64,000 nucleotides of DNA from Stieleria varia (GTDB taxonomy: Bacteria > Planctomycetota > Planctomycetia > Pirellulales > Pirellulaceae): positions 9,300,001-9,364,000 of the forward strand of contig NZ_CP151726.1 in assembly GCF_038443385.1 (NCBI RefSeq), given 5' to 3'. This document shows positions 35,926 to 44,535 of the stretch, one piece after another; within the stretch, counting starts at the first letter, position 1, and each line of letters begins with the position of its first letter. The position numbers and the translations under genes are program-made. The notes under the pieces are model-generated. The model did no database searches and was not told the DNA's origin. It saw nothing but the letters and a program-made list of their open reading frames with translations.

Positions 35926-37905
35926 ATGTCCGCTGCCTACGCACTGATCCCTCTGCTGCCGTTGTTGGCATCGATCATCATCGCACTGACGGACCGGCGG
36001 CTTGGCGAAAACAGTCGCAAGATCGGCACGCTAGCGATTGGTGTCTCGTTTGGCCTGTCGGTGCTGGCCGTTGCGCAGCTCGTCGTATGGGGGCAGCCGA
36101 TCTCAGTAAGCCTTTATCAACTGCTACAGTCCGGCGACTTGACGGTCGAATTCGGGTTGCAAATTGATCAACTCAGTGGACTCCTGTTGCTGCTGGTGAC
36201 AGGCGTCAGCTTCGTGGTTCACGCGTACTCATCGCGATACATGGTCGGTGACGCTCGATTCGGCCGGTTCTTTGCGTTGATGGCTCTGTTTACGTTTGCG
36301 ATGATCACGCTGGTCATGAGTAGCAATCTGTTGATGCTGTTCATGTGTTGGGAACTGATGGGAATTTGCTCGTACTTGCTGATTTCGCATCAATCAGAAC
36401 GTCAGGCGGCGTGCAGTGCAGCAACGAAAGCCTTTTTGTTCAATGCAGTTGCCGACGTCGGATTGCTGTTCGGACTCATTCTGACCTACGTCACCTTTGA
36501 AACTTTGGAGATCAGTCAAATCCTCGAGTTGGCCCCAAGTATCAGCGACAAGACCGTCAATCTGCTTGGCTGGGCAGGCAGGGATTTCCAGATCTCGACG
36601 GCGACGATGATCTCACTCTGCCTGCTGGCCGGCTGCATGGGGAAATCGGCACAAATGCCTTTCCACGTTTGGCTGCCACAAGCAATGGAGGCGCCGACTC
36701 CCGTTTCGGCTTTGATCCATGCCGCCACGATGGTCAACGCGGGGCCATTCCTGTTGATTCGATTCAGTCCGTTGTTGCTGCTGTCACCGGTTGCGATGAC
36801 AACGATTGCCATCGTCGGGGGAACCACAGCTCTCTTTGCAAAGATCGTTTCATTGACTCAAACCGACATCAAGTCAACCCTCGCCTATACCACGATCAGT
36901 CAAGTCGGCGTCATGATCATGGCCTGCGGCTTGGGAGCATTTCTGGCCGCAGTGTTTCATCTGTTGGCTCACGGGATTCTGAAGGCCTACATGTTTCTAT
37001 CTGCGGGAAATCAGATTGAATCAATTGCTGCGCACGGCCATCATGATCCCCCCGTCGACAACTCAAGACCGTCTATATCGCTCTGCGCCGGTGCGTTTGT
37101 CTTGTCGCTCATCGCACCGGTTTTGCTATTCTCCGGCCCCTATGAACATCTCTGGACGGCGCATGGCAAACCCGCGGCGGGAATCGTTTTCGCCGCGATC
37201 GGTCTCCTCACCGTCTTTTTCGCCGCGATCTTTTGTGTTCACTCGGTTACAAAATTCTTTCAAACCAGACCCAATCAGCCGATTCGACCACGCTTTTACT
37301 CGATATTTCACTTGATTGTGATTTCGCTCGGCATCGCGGCGTTGTCGGTCTTTCTGATGGTCTTATGGACTGGTTTTGCTACGTTCCTGATGCCAGCTTT
37401 GGCAAAGCCGCTCGTCGCTCCAACAGAGCCTTGGCTGCCTGATGGACGAAGGCAATTGTTCTTGGCGGCGCTGGCTGCTGCGTCGATCGGCTGGGCGATT
37501 GCGTGCGTTTTGCCGCCTAGTTTTCGTTTCTTTTCGCTAGTTCCACAGTGGGCACGCACGCGACTTTACGTCTTGTTCTTGAACAAGTTCTACATTGATG
37601 AGATCTACCGCGTCTTGGTGGTTCAACCTGTCATCCGCTGGGCTAAGTTCCTGTGGCGGGTGATGGACGTTGGAATCATCGATCGGGTCTCCATCCTGAG
37701 TGGGCAAATGAGTCTCGTCGTTGCGGCCTGGATTTGGCGTTCGATAGATGTCCAAGGAAACTCGCGTATCGGGAGCTTTGCAAAGCAACAAGACGACGCT
37801 ATCCAAAAGTTCTCCGCACGCCCCCTGCAGCATCAGATTTTGATCCAAATCGCGTGGCTCGTTGTGGTCATGACTCTCTTTTATTGGCTGGTGTTATACA
37901 ACTGA
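35926..37905 (+). CDS. NuoL-like large subunit (MrpA-N/DabB type)
   Basis: A 659-aa protein of the NuoL/MrpA N-terminal family. The N-terminal domain has VEFGLQIDQLSGLLLLLVTGV and the glutamate in FMCWELMGICSYLLIS. The core has MGKSAQMPFHVWLPQAMEAP (conserved Lys and His) and PVSALIHAATMVNAG, then TDIKSTLAYTTISQVG. A C-terminal extension of about 120 residues ends in a last hydrophobic helix. It lacks the MrpA C-terminal DUF4040 part, which is encoded separately at 33037-33567. Being operonic with dabA, this is the most likely direct membrane partner of DabA (the DabB role), but it could equally be the antiporter's MrpA; sequence alone does not separate these. Confidence 0.93.
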   Translation: MSAAYALIPLLPLLASIIIALTDRRLGENSRKIGTLAIGVSFGLSVLAVAQLVVWGQPISVSLYQLLQSGDLTVEFGLQIDQLSGLLLLLVTGVSFVVHAYSSRYMVGDARFGRFFALMALFTFAMITLVMSSNLLMLFMCWELMGICSYLLISHQSERQAACSAATKAFLFNAVADVGLLFGLILTYVTFETLEISQILELAPSISDKTVNLLGWAGRDFQISTATMISLCLLAGCMGKSAQMPFHVWLPQAMEAPTPVSALIHAATMVNAGPFLLIRFSPLLLLSPVAMTTIAIVGGTTALFAKIVSLTQTDIKSTLAYTTISQVGVMIMACGLGAFLAAVFHLLAHGILKAYMFLSAGNQIESIAAHGHHDPPVDNSRPSISLCAGAFVLSLIAPVLLFSGPYEHLWTAHGKPAAGIVFAAIGLLTVFFAAIFCVHSVTKFFQTRPNQPIRPRFYSIFHLIVISLGIAALSVFLMVLWTGFATFLMPALAKPLVAPTEPWLPDGRRQLFLAALAAASIGWAIACVLPPSFRFFSLVPQWARTRLYVLFLNKFYIDEIYRVLVVQPVIRWAKFLWRVMDVGIIDRVSILSGQMSLVVAAWIWRSIDVQGNSRIGSFAKQQDDAIQKFSARPLQHQILIQIAWLVVVMTLFYWLVLYN

Positions 37906-37977
37906 CAGCACGAACAACACCTCCATTGTTTAACGCTCGATCAATCCTAGCGATCACGCCGCGCCGAACTGCATTTC

Positions 37978-39483
37978 ATGATTTCTCTCTTCACCGACCA
38001 TCTGTTGACTTGGATCATCCTGGTTCCTTTCTTAGGAATCGCGGTCCTTGCATTGGTTCGTGACGAGCTGCGGGCGCGGCAGACCACTTTGGCGTGCACG
38101 TTGCTGAATCTTGGTCTGTTCCTCACGCTCTGGTTTGGCTTCGATACCACTCAGCAAGGCATGCAGTTTGTTGACAGGATGACTTGGATGCCGACCCTGA
38201 GCATTCAGTATGCCGTCGGAGTCGACGGAATCAGCCTCATTTTGCTGCTACTGACGATCGGGCTCGCGCCGATCTGTGTTCTCTGTTCATGGAGTTCTGT
38301 TACCAGGCACGTGCGGGCGTTCATGATGCTGGTCCTGCTGGTCGAAGGCGCGATGGTCGTGGTCTTTTCATCCCTGGATCTCTTTCAGCTCTTTATGTTC
38401 TGGGAACTCACAATGATTCCCATGTATTTCTTGATTATTCTTTGGGGCGGTCCCAATCGGATCGCGGCAGGATTGAAATTCGTTTTGTACAGTCTGACGG
38501 GGAGCCTGTTGCTACTGGTCGGGATTCTGACGCTTTATTTGCAGGGCGGAGGAACGTTCGACATCATCACGCTATCGCAACGAGAATTCACATCGACCGC
38601 GCAGTGGTGGATGTTCTTGGCCTTTTGTCTGTCGTTTGCGATCAAGTTGCCGATGCTGCCCTTTCATACTTGGCTGCCCGATTCGCACGCCGAAGCACCA
38701 ACCGCTGGCAGCGTGATTCTGGCCGGAATCTTGCTGAAGATGGGTGGATACGGATTCCTGAGAATTTGTCTGCCGATGTTTCCAGACGCGTCGGCAACGT
38801 TTGCTCCCTTGATGGTGTGGCTCTCCGTTGCTGGAATTCTGTATGGCGGTGTGATGGCTCTGGCACAAGACGATTTGAAGAAGCTGATTGCATACTCGTC
38901 GATATCCCACATGGGGTTTGTCACACTGGGAATTTTTTCCTTCAGTCAGCAAGGAATCGAAGGTGCGATTTTGCAAATGTTCAACCATGGGATCGTCACC
39001 GGCGCGATCTTTGTGGCGGTCGGACAGCTTTACGAGCGTACGCACGATCGATCTGTTTATGCCTACGGCGGACTGCACAAACAAATGCCACGGTTTGCGT
39101 GTTGGTTCTCTCTATTCGTTTTTGCGTCCTTTGGGCTACCCGGAACAGGCAGCTTCATCGGTGAATTCCTGGTGTTGGTGGGAGCGTCTGAGAAGAATTT
39201 GATGGCCGTCTTGCTCGCGTTGGTAGGGATCTTGCTCGCCGCGTCGTATATGTTGTGGATGCTGCAGCGAGTGGTGCTGGGGCAGCCCTCGACGCAAACA
39301 GCCTCTTTGTTGCCCGACTTGACGATGAGAGAATCCGCTTCCCTGGTCGCGTTGGCAACCGTCGTGCTATGGATTGGCCTCTACCCGAGCCCATTGATAC
39401 GATCCATGGAAAACGACGTTGCCAATATCGTTCAATTGATGAATGAACCCGTCGACCGCAATGTTGACCGTAATCGAGAATGA
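37978..39483 (+). CDS. NuoM-like subunit
   Basis: A 501-aa proton-conducting transporter of the NuoM type: YAVGVDGISLILLLLTIGLAP, the glutamate in QLFMFWELTMIPMYFLI, IKLPMLPFHTWLPDSHAEAP (Lys, His), and LAQDDLKKLIAYSSISHMG. It is a second D-like subunit beside mrpD, so the operon encodes three large antiporter-like proteins (D, L, M), more than a standard Mrp complex. It begins 72 nt after the NuoL-like gene without an obvious Shine-Dalgarno. Its stop is 7 nt before a sulfatase start. Confidence 0.94.
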   Translation: MISLFTDHLLTWIILVPFLGIAVLALVRDELRARQTTLACTLLNLGLFLTLWFGFDTTQQGMQFVDRMTWMPTLSIQYAVGVDGISLILLLLTIGLAPICVLCSWSSVTRHVRAFMMLVLLVEGAMVVVFSSLDLFQLFMFWELTMIPMYFLIILWGGPNRIAAGLKFVLYSLTGSLLLLVGILTLYLQGGGTFDIITLSQREFTSTAQWWMFLAFCLSFAIKLPMLPFHTWLPDSHAEAPTAGSVILAGILLKMGGYGFLRICLPMFPDASATFAPLMVWLSVAGILYGGVMALAQDDLKKLIAYSSISHMGFVTLGIFSFSQQGIEGAILQMFNHGIVTGAIFVAVGQLYERTHDRSVYAYGGLHKQMPRFACWFSLFVFASFGLPGTGSFIGEFLVLVGASEKNLMAVLLALVGILLAASYMLWMLQRVVLGQPSTQTASLLPDLTMRESASLVALATVVLWIGLYPSPLIRSMENDVANIVQLMNEPVDRNVDRNRE

Positions 39484-39490
39484 ACACTCT

Positions 39491-40969
39491 ATGAAAGGCC
39501 TCAACGAGATGATGAAACATCTGTTCTGCCTCACTTTTCTGATTGTGGCCGGGCTCAAGGCCCATTGCGAACGCCCCAACGTGTTGTTCATCGTTGCCGA
39601 TGATTTGAACTGCGCGATCGGACCCTATGGAGATCCCGCAGCGGTCACGCCGAACTTAAATCGGCTTGCTTCTCGCGGATTGACCTTTGAGAACGCCTAC
39701 TGTCAGCAGGCTGTCTGCAATCCGTCTCGATCATCCTTTCTCACCGGGTTGCGACCGGCCACGGTCAAGGTGGACGATTTGAGAAAGTATTTTCGCGACA
39801 CGGCAAAGGGTGGGGCGACATTGATCACTCTGCCACAGCACTTCAAGAACCATGGCTACTTTTGCCAGAACATCGGTAAAATCTTTCACAACATGGGCGA
39901 TACCCAAGATCGCCGTTCTTGGTCGATCGACGAAGTGCTCTACACCGGCACGCATGCCGCCGATACGGTCTACAACAACACGCCGGCGGCCTTGCGGAAA
40001 ACGACTTTCAACAAGGCACCTGTCACAGAAGCGTTGGATGTTCCTGATACGGCGTATCGCGATGGCCAGATCGCCAATCTTGCCGCGGCGATGTTGCGAG
40101 AACATCCCGCCGGTGGACAGCCGTTCTTTGTGGCGGTCGGGTTTTGGCGTCCCCATCTGCCATTTGTTGCACCAAAGAAGTATTGGGATCTGTTCGACCC
40201 ACAACAGATTCCGCTGCCGGAATCCATGGTAGCGCCGACTGGCGCACCGACGATCGCCATGCATGATTCAAGAGAAATTCGGGGATACGGTGGGGTTCCC
40301 GCAGACCGGCCATTCACGAACGAGGAAGTTCGACACTTCCGTCATGGCTACTACGCTTCGATCGCGTTCATGGATGCTCAGATCGGGAAAGTTTTGGACG
40401 CATTGCAGGAGAGCGGGCACGCCGAAAATACCATTGTGGCGTTTACCTCCGACCACGGATTTCACGTCGGTGAACAGGCTTTGTGGGGCAAGACAAGCAA
40501 TTTCGAACTCGATGCTCGCGTCCCCTTGATCATCGCCGATCCATCTCAACCGGCCGGGCACGGCAAGTCGACCAGCTCGCTTGCCGAGTTGGTTGATCTG
40601 TACCCCACCTTGGCCTCACTTGCCGGAATCGATGGCGATCTCAATCGGCGATTGCAAGGCGACAGTCTTGCCGAGGTGATTTCTGATCCGAGCGTTTCGG
40701 TTAAAGACGCCGCCTTCACTCAGCATCAGCATCCGTTCTACGGCCCTCCGTCGAACTGGCAGGCTTGGGGATACTCCGTCCGTACGAGCGATTGGCGATA
40801 CACCGAATGGCGTTCGATCGAAAATGGCGAAGTGATCGCGAGTGAACTTTATGACCAGGTCAACGATCTACACGAGTCGAGCAATGTAGCTGCTATGCAC
40901 CCTGACATTGTCCGATCACATTCGAAACGCCTCGCCCAGCAATTTGATCTTGTGAACAAAGAGCGTTGA
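39491..40969 (+). CDS. Secreted sulfatase, iduronate-2-sulfatase-like
   Basis: A sulfatase of 492 aa. The start is placed at the ATG at 39491, 7 nt after the NuoM-like stop; an ATG at 39509 would also leave a full signal peptide (MMKHLFCLTFLIVAGLKAHC). The metal-binding aspartates are D37 and D38 (FIVADDLNC), and the formylglycine site is C76-N-P-S-R80. The segment IGKIFHNMGDTQDRRSWS and the later FTSDHGFHVGEQALWGKTSN are typical of iduronate-2-sulfatase-like enzymes. Tight spacing suggests co-transcription with the dab-mrp operon, although no functional link is obvious. Downstream is an array of inverted-repeat elements that may stop transcription from both sides. Confidence 0.92.
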   Translation: MKGLNEMMKHLFCLTFLIVAGLKAHCERPNVLFIVADDLNCAIGPYGDPAAVTPNLNRLASRGLTFENAYCQQAVCNPSRSSFLTGLRPATVKVDDLRKYFRDTAKGGATLITLPQHFKNHGYFCQNIGKIFHNMGDTQDRRSWSIDEVLYTGTHAADTVYNNTPAALRKTTFNKAPVTEALDVPDTAYRDGQIANLAAAMLREHPAGGQPFFVAVGFWRPHLPFVAPKKYWDLFDPQQIPLPESMVAPTGAPTIAMHDSREIRGYGGVPADRPFTNEEVRHFRHGYYASIAFMDAQIGKVLDALQESGHAENTIVAFTSDHGFHVGEQALWGKTSNFELDARVPLIIADPSQPAGHGKSTSSLAELVDLYPTLASLAGIDGDLNRRLQGDSLAEVISDPSVSVKDAAFTQHQHPFYGPPSNWQAWGYSVRTSDWRYTEWRSIENGEVIASELYDQVNDLHESSNVAAMHPDIVRSHSKRLAQQFDLVNKER

Positions 40970-40982
40970 AGCGTTCTGAATG

Positions 40983-41102
40983 GCAGGCTGTCGATTGAGT
41001 GAGCCGCGACGCGTAAGCGGCCGGGCCTATCGCTATACCCGGTGCCTTATGACCCACGGCTAACTCTTGCCATTCCCAGTTCTGACTAGATCAACAGCCT
41101 GC
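40983..41102. repeat. MITE-like element, family 2, copy b
   Basis: Bounded by GCAGGCTGTCGATT and the inverted partner AGATCAACAGCCTGC. The interior starts GAGTGAGCCGC like the nested copy at 1832-1962 and has a degenerate stem (GGCCGGGCC against GACCCACGGCTAAC). It ends exactly where the family 1 element begins. Confidence 0.6.
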
Positions 41103-41284
41103 TAGCCCGGATTACTCACGCGACTCACTACAGTTTTCGCAATACGTTTGAACGAAACGGCTTACGCGGATTGGCACGAAAACAGGCTGCGCATATCAGC
41201 CGCCACGCGATAGCGTCCGGTTCTTGCACCTATACTCGGGAACCGGACGCTATCGCGCCAGCGGCTGATGAATAATCCGGGCTA
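41103..41284. repeat. MITE-like element, family 1, copy a
   Basis: A 182-bp element bounded by TAGCCCGGATTACTCA and TGAATAATCCGGGCTA. The internal half holds a strong hairpin (GCGATAGCGTCCGGTTC against GAACCGGACGCTATCGC). The left half (CGCGACTCAC, GCGGATTGGCACGAAAACAG) is shared with copies at 44356-44535 (inverted), 49123-49385 and 62003-62175. It contains no reading frame of note. Both ends sit in CTAG, so a TA target duplication is possible. Confidence 0.8.
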
Positions 41285-41413
41285 GTGCATCATCCGGTCT
41301 TGATTTTGGGGTTAGCCGTTTTGGCGTTAGCCACGGTTGTGTCACGAAAACCGTGGCTAACGCCAAAACGGCTCATCTACCGAACCCACGTTCTAAGACT
41401 GGACGATGCACTA
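41283..41413. repeat. Inverted-repeat element, family 4
   Basis: A 131-bp element bounded by TAGTGCATCATCCGGTCTT and the inverted AAGACTGGACGATGCACTA. An inner stem pairs AGCCGTTTTGGCGTTAGCC with GGCTAACGCCAAAACGGCT perfectly. Its first TA is shared with the last TA of the family 1 element. It lies between the convergent sulfatase and Clp ATPase genes and could also act as a transcription barrier. Confidence 0.7.
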
Positions 41414-41454
41414 GCCAGACCGGACAGGTCAGAGGATCAATTTTTAGCGGAGCC

Positions 41455-43629
41455 TTATTTATCTGGCGTGGCCGCCGGCACCAAGATGACTTCGTTGTCG
41501 GCACCACGAATGTCCACTGTCCAGAGGCCTTTCTTGTCCTGAGTCTGCTGCGTCAGCAGATTGACGACCAGCGGTTGAACGAGGCTTTCGAAACTGCGCT
41601 GTAAATTGCGGACGCCGAAATCGGGATGATAACCTTGGTCCAGGATTCGACTGAGCGCGTCCTCAGACAGTTCCAGTTGAATTTCATGTCGCGCGTAATT
41701 TCGATTGGCATGGGCAAGGATGATGTCGGTCAGAATGTTTCTGGCATGCTTTTTGGAGATCGATTTGAACTCGATGACTTCGTCAAAGCGATTGATCAAG
41801 ACATCGGGAACTTCGCTACGAATGTCTTCGCGTGCCTCGGTTTCCTCGCCAGGGATCGCCCAGCCGAACTTTGGCTTGTCCGCACCGACGGCAAAGTTAG
41901 CGGTTGCGATCACCGTGACGTGTGAGATCGCGACAACTTGCCCTGATCCGAACGTGATGCGGCCTTCCTCGAACGCGTTCAAAAATGCGATTTGGACGCT
42001 GGGGTGGGCTTTCTCGAATTCATCGAGCAACAGCACGCCACTTTGAAATCGGCGAACTTCACGTTCCAGCTTTGTCGGTTCGCCGTAGCCTACATAGGAT
42101 GGTGGCGAGCCGAACAGTTTCTGCACATCGGCTTCGCTGCGGTATTCACTCATCGCGACAAAAATCAAGGAATCGGATTTGTCGTCGGTCAGCAGCCGCG
42201 ACAGTTGCCGAGCAAACTCGGTTTTACCCACACCGGATGGGCCGGTGAAGAGAAAGACTCCATCGGGTCGGGCTGGTCGTAGGTCGAGTTGCAATTTGCA
42301 TGTCGTGATCTTTTTGCAGACGCTTTGGATCGCGTCGTCCTGGCCCACAATTCGTTTGGCCAAGTTCTTGCCCAGATCGGCGAGGCTTTCTCGATAAAGC
42401 TCGCGATTGGCGATCGATGACACGCCGGTTCTTTCCGCCAGAGCCGATCGCAAGTGATGCTCCTGTAGCTTTGGTGCGGTCTCGCTGGCGGCAAGCGCAC
42501 AAGCACTGTCCAGCAGGTTGATGGCCTTGTCGGGAAATCGGCGATGTGACAAATGATCCCGGCATAATTCCACGCAGGTCTGCAACAGCTCATCGCTGGG
42601 CAGGGGCAGATCGTGATGCGAGAATAAGGTATCGCTCAGTCCCTTGAGAATTTGAATCGTCTCGGGTTCGGTCGGTTCCTTGACGGGCAAAATCTCAAAT
42701 CGGCGACAGAAAGCGGGATCATGTCGCTCCATCAAATTGAATTCACGCAGGGTGGTGGCACCGATGCATGGAAAGATCCCGCGACCCAAAGCAGGTTTCA
42801 GCATGTCGCCGGGATTGCTGTTGCCGCCTCCGACGACCAATTGGTGAATCTCGTCGACAAAGAGAATGATTTTGTCGCCGTGCATCTCCAGTTCTTCGAC
42901 GAGTTCCTTGATCCGCTTTTCGATGCTGCCGTGGATTCCCGTTCCCGCAACCAAGTCGGTTGCTGAGATCTGGAACACGCGTCGTCCGCGAAGCGCCTTT
43001 GGACAGCTATCGTGCCCGAGCATAGCAACAAAACCTTCGACAACCGCCGTTTTTCCCACACCTGGTTCACCCACCAAAATCGGATTGGGCGCGTAGCGTT
43101 TCGTCAAAATCCTTGACAGTCGACTGACCTCCAACGAACGACCTACGATCGGGTTCTTCAGCTTGGCAGGGGTCATCTCACGTGCGAGGCTTTCCAGTAC
43201 CGGCAGCTTGATCGTTTCCGGTTCGGGCTGCGACTCGGGTTTGATGATCGGAGCAACAGACAGTTCAGAGGGATCCCGGTCTCCTTTTTGAAAGAGCGTT
43301 GTCGCTTTGTCTTGCAGCAATGGTTCCAACGATTGCAGCAATTCGCCCATTCGGACCTTGCGATCCCCCGTCGTCGAAAGTTCTTCGATGATCGACTTCA
43401 GATCAGGCGCCAACGTCACCCGCTGGCTTTCGTCAATCTCTACGTCTGCTGGCGTAACGGACTCGATGGGCACAAAGCCTTGCAGAATCAGTTGGTCACG
43501 AAACACCGGGTTGGATTCGACGAGCGCATGAAACAAATCAGGCAACTCGATGGCTTGCGAATGCCGACGCAGGGCGTGTCGTTTTGCCGCAACAAAGGTA
43601 GGAACAAGTTCTGGATGTATGCTGTCCAT
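41455..43629 (-). CDS. Clp-type double AAA+ ATPase (ClpA/ClpC-like)
   Basis: An Hsp100-type unfoldase of 724 aa. An N-terminal Clp-N-like domain (1-100) is followed by AAA1 (Walker A 187-194 GEPGVGKT, Walker B IILFVDEIH, arginine-finger region DPAFCRRF) and AAA2 (Walker A about 462-469 GPSGVGKT, Walker B VLLLDEFEKAH). There is no long middle domain, so it is nearer ClpA than ClpB. Where ClpA carries its IGL tripeptide for docking ClpP, the local sequence reads KPKFGWAIPGEE, so binding to ClpP is doubtful. It starts directly after the stop codon of the YbjN-like gene, with no spacer, so it probably works with that protein. Its substrate is unknown. Confidence 0.9.
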   Translation of the reverse strand: MDSIHPELVPTFVAAKRHALRRHSQAIELPDLFHALVESNPVFRDQLILQGFVPIESVTPADVEIDESQRVTLAPDLKSIIEELSTTGDRKVRMGELLQSLEPLLQDKATTLFQKGDRDPSELSVAPIIKPESQPEPETIKLPVLESLAREMTPAKLKNPIVGRSLEVSRLSRILTKRYAPNPILVGEPGVGKTAVVEGFVAMLGHDSCPKALRGRRVFQISATDLVAGTGIHGSIEKRIKELVEELEMHGDKIILFVDEIHQLVVGGGNSNPGDMLKPALGRGIFPCIGATTLREFNLMERHDPAFCRRFEILPVKEPTEPETIQILKGLSDTLFSHHDLPLPSDELLQTCVELCRDHLSHRRFPDKAINLLDSACALAASETAPKLQEHHLRSALAERTGVSSIANRELYRESLADLGKNLAKRIVGQDDAIQSVCKKITTCKLQLDLRPARPDGVFLFTGPSGVGKTEFARQLSRLLTDDKSDSLIFVAMSEYRSEADVQKLFGSPPSYVGYGEPTKLEREVRRFQSGVLLLDEFEKAHPSVQIAFLNAFEEGRITFGSGQVVAISHVTVIATANFAVGADKPKFGWAIPGEETEAREDIRSEVPDVLINRFDEVIEFKSISKKHARNILTDIILAHANRNYARHEIQLELSEDALSRILDQGYHPDFGVRNLQRSFESLVQPLVVNLLTQQTQDKKGLWTVDIRGADNEVILVPAATPDK

Positions 43630-44211
43630 CTAGAGATCAATCCCCAAGTCAGTGCCGCCGGAGGTCTCACCGTCACCCTCGACTCCGGCATCCGCTTTCA
43701 TGCGAGCCAACAACGCCTCCAGTTGGGCGATCGCTGCGGCGCGCGACTGCGTGTCGGTTTCCAGGGTCGCCGCTTCGCCGTCGTTGATCGCCTTCATCAT
43801 GACTTCATAATAGTTTTCCGCAATTCCGACCAGCAAATGGATGCATCGCTGAAGCTGGTTGGCCGTCAAGTCATTGTCCTCAAGTGGAAACTCCAGAATC
43901 ATCCGGATCTCGCCATCATTGGGGTCGTACTCGAATTGGGCGCCCTTGGTTCGCAATGAAATGACGAGACAGGTTTGAAAAATGGCTTCACGATGGGGGC
44001 CATCTTTGTACTTGAATGCCATCGGGGTAAAGAACTTGATGAATTCTCCGTTTTCTTCCAGGACGATCACGATCCCGATGCCTTCATCGCCATCGGTGTC
44101 GCGATAGCTTTTGGTCTGAAAGCCAACACGGATCCACTTGTCCTCTTTGACGTCGTATTTCAGTCCCAGCGTGTCAAGGTGCTTGCTGATTTCTTGATAG
44201 GTGGTTGCCAT
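43630..44211 (-). CDS. YbjN-domain-like protein
   Basis: A soluble acidic protein of 193 aa. The ATG at 44209-44211 is used because the 21 codons upstream (MLHHPARRRLTP) look non-native. Residues about 1-150 resemble the YbjN/type III secretion chaperone-like fold: YQEISKHLDTLGLKYDVKED, IVIVLEENGEFIKFFTPMAF and ISLRTKGAQFEYDPNDGEIR. The C-terminus is an alanine-rich helix and an acidic tail. Its stop codon (43630-43632) abuts the start of the Clp-type ATPase gene, which argues for an adaptor or substrate-delivery role; this is inference from context only. Confidence 0.75.
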   Translation of the reverse strand: MATTYQEISKHLDTLGLKYDVKEDKWIRVGFQTKSYRDTDGDEGIGIVIVLEENGEFIKFFTPMAFKYKDGPHREAIFQTCLVISLRTKGAQFEYDPNDGEIRMILEFPLEDNDLTANQLQRCIHLLVGIAENYYEVMMKAINDGEAATLETDTQSRAAAIAQLEALLARMKADAGVEGDGETSGGTDLGIDL

Positions 44212-44355
44212 GGGATAGTAGGCCTTTTTGTATAGCTCAGGAGTGAGTCGCCGGCGAGCGGGATGGTGCAACAATGCCGTTCAGGATGCGGACATGATAA
44301 TGGAAAGGCCCCAGGTTGTGGGGCAGGCAACCCCTGATTCCAGGCCGCCTGGATC

Positions 44356-44535
44356 TAGCCCGGATTATTCATCAGCCGGCACGCGATAGCGTCCGGTTCT
44401 CGATTACAGGCGGAGAACCGGACGTTATCGCGTGACGGCTGATATGCGCAGTCTGCTCTCGTCCCAATCCCCGTAAGCCGTCTCATGCAAACGTATTGCG
44501 AACACTGTAGTGAGTCGCGTGAATAATCCGGGCTA
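44356..44535. repeat. MITE-like element, family 1, copy b (inverted)
   Basis: A 180-bp element in inverse orientation to the other three copies: it starts TAGCCCGGATTATTCATC and ends GTGAATAATCCGGGCTA. The internal hairpin is GCGTCCGGTTCTC against GAGAACCGGACGTTATCG. The terminal TA(G) at 44533-44535 is the stop codon of the SNF2 helicase gene on the minus strand. Confidence 0.8.

Noticed and set aside
41283..41413. Family 4 hairpin called as a plain rho-independent terminator
   Set aside because: The stem is long and perfect but lacks a T-run on either strand and has its own terminal inverted repeats, so a repeat element is the better call; it could still stop transcription.
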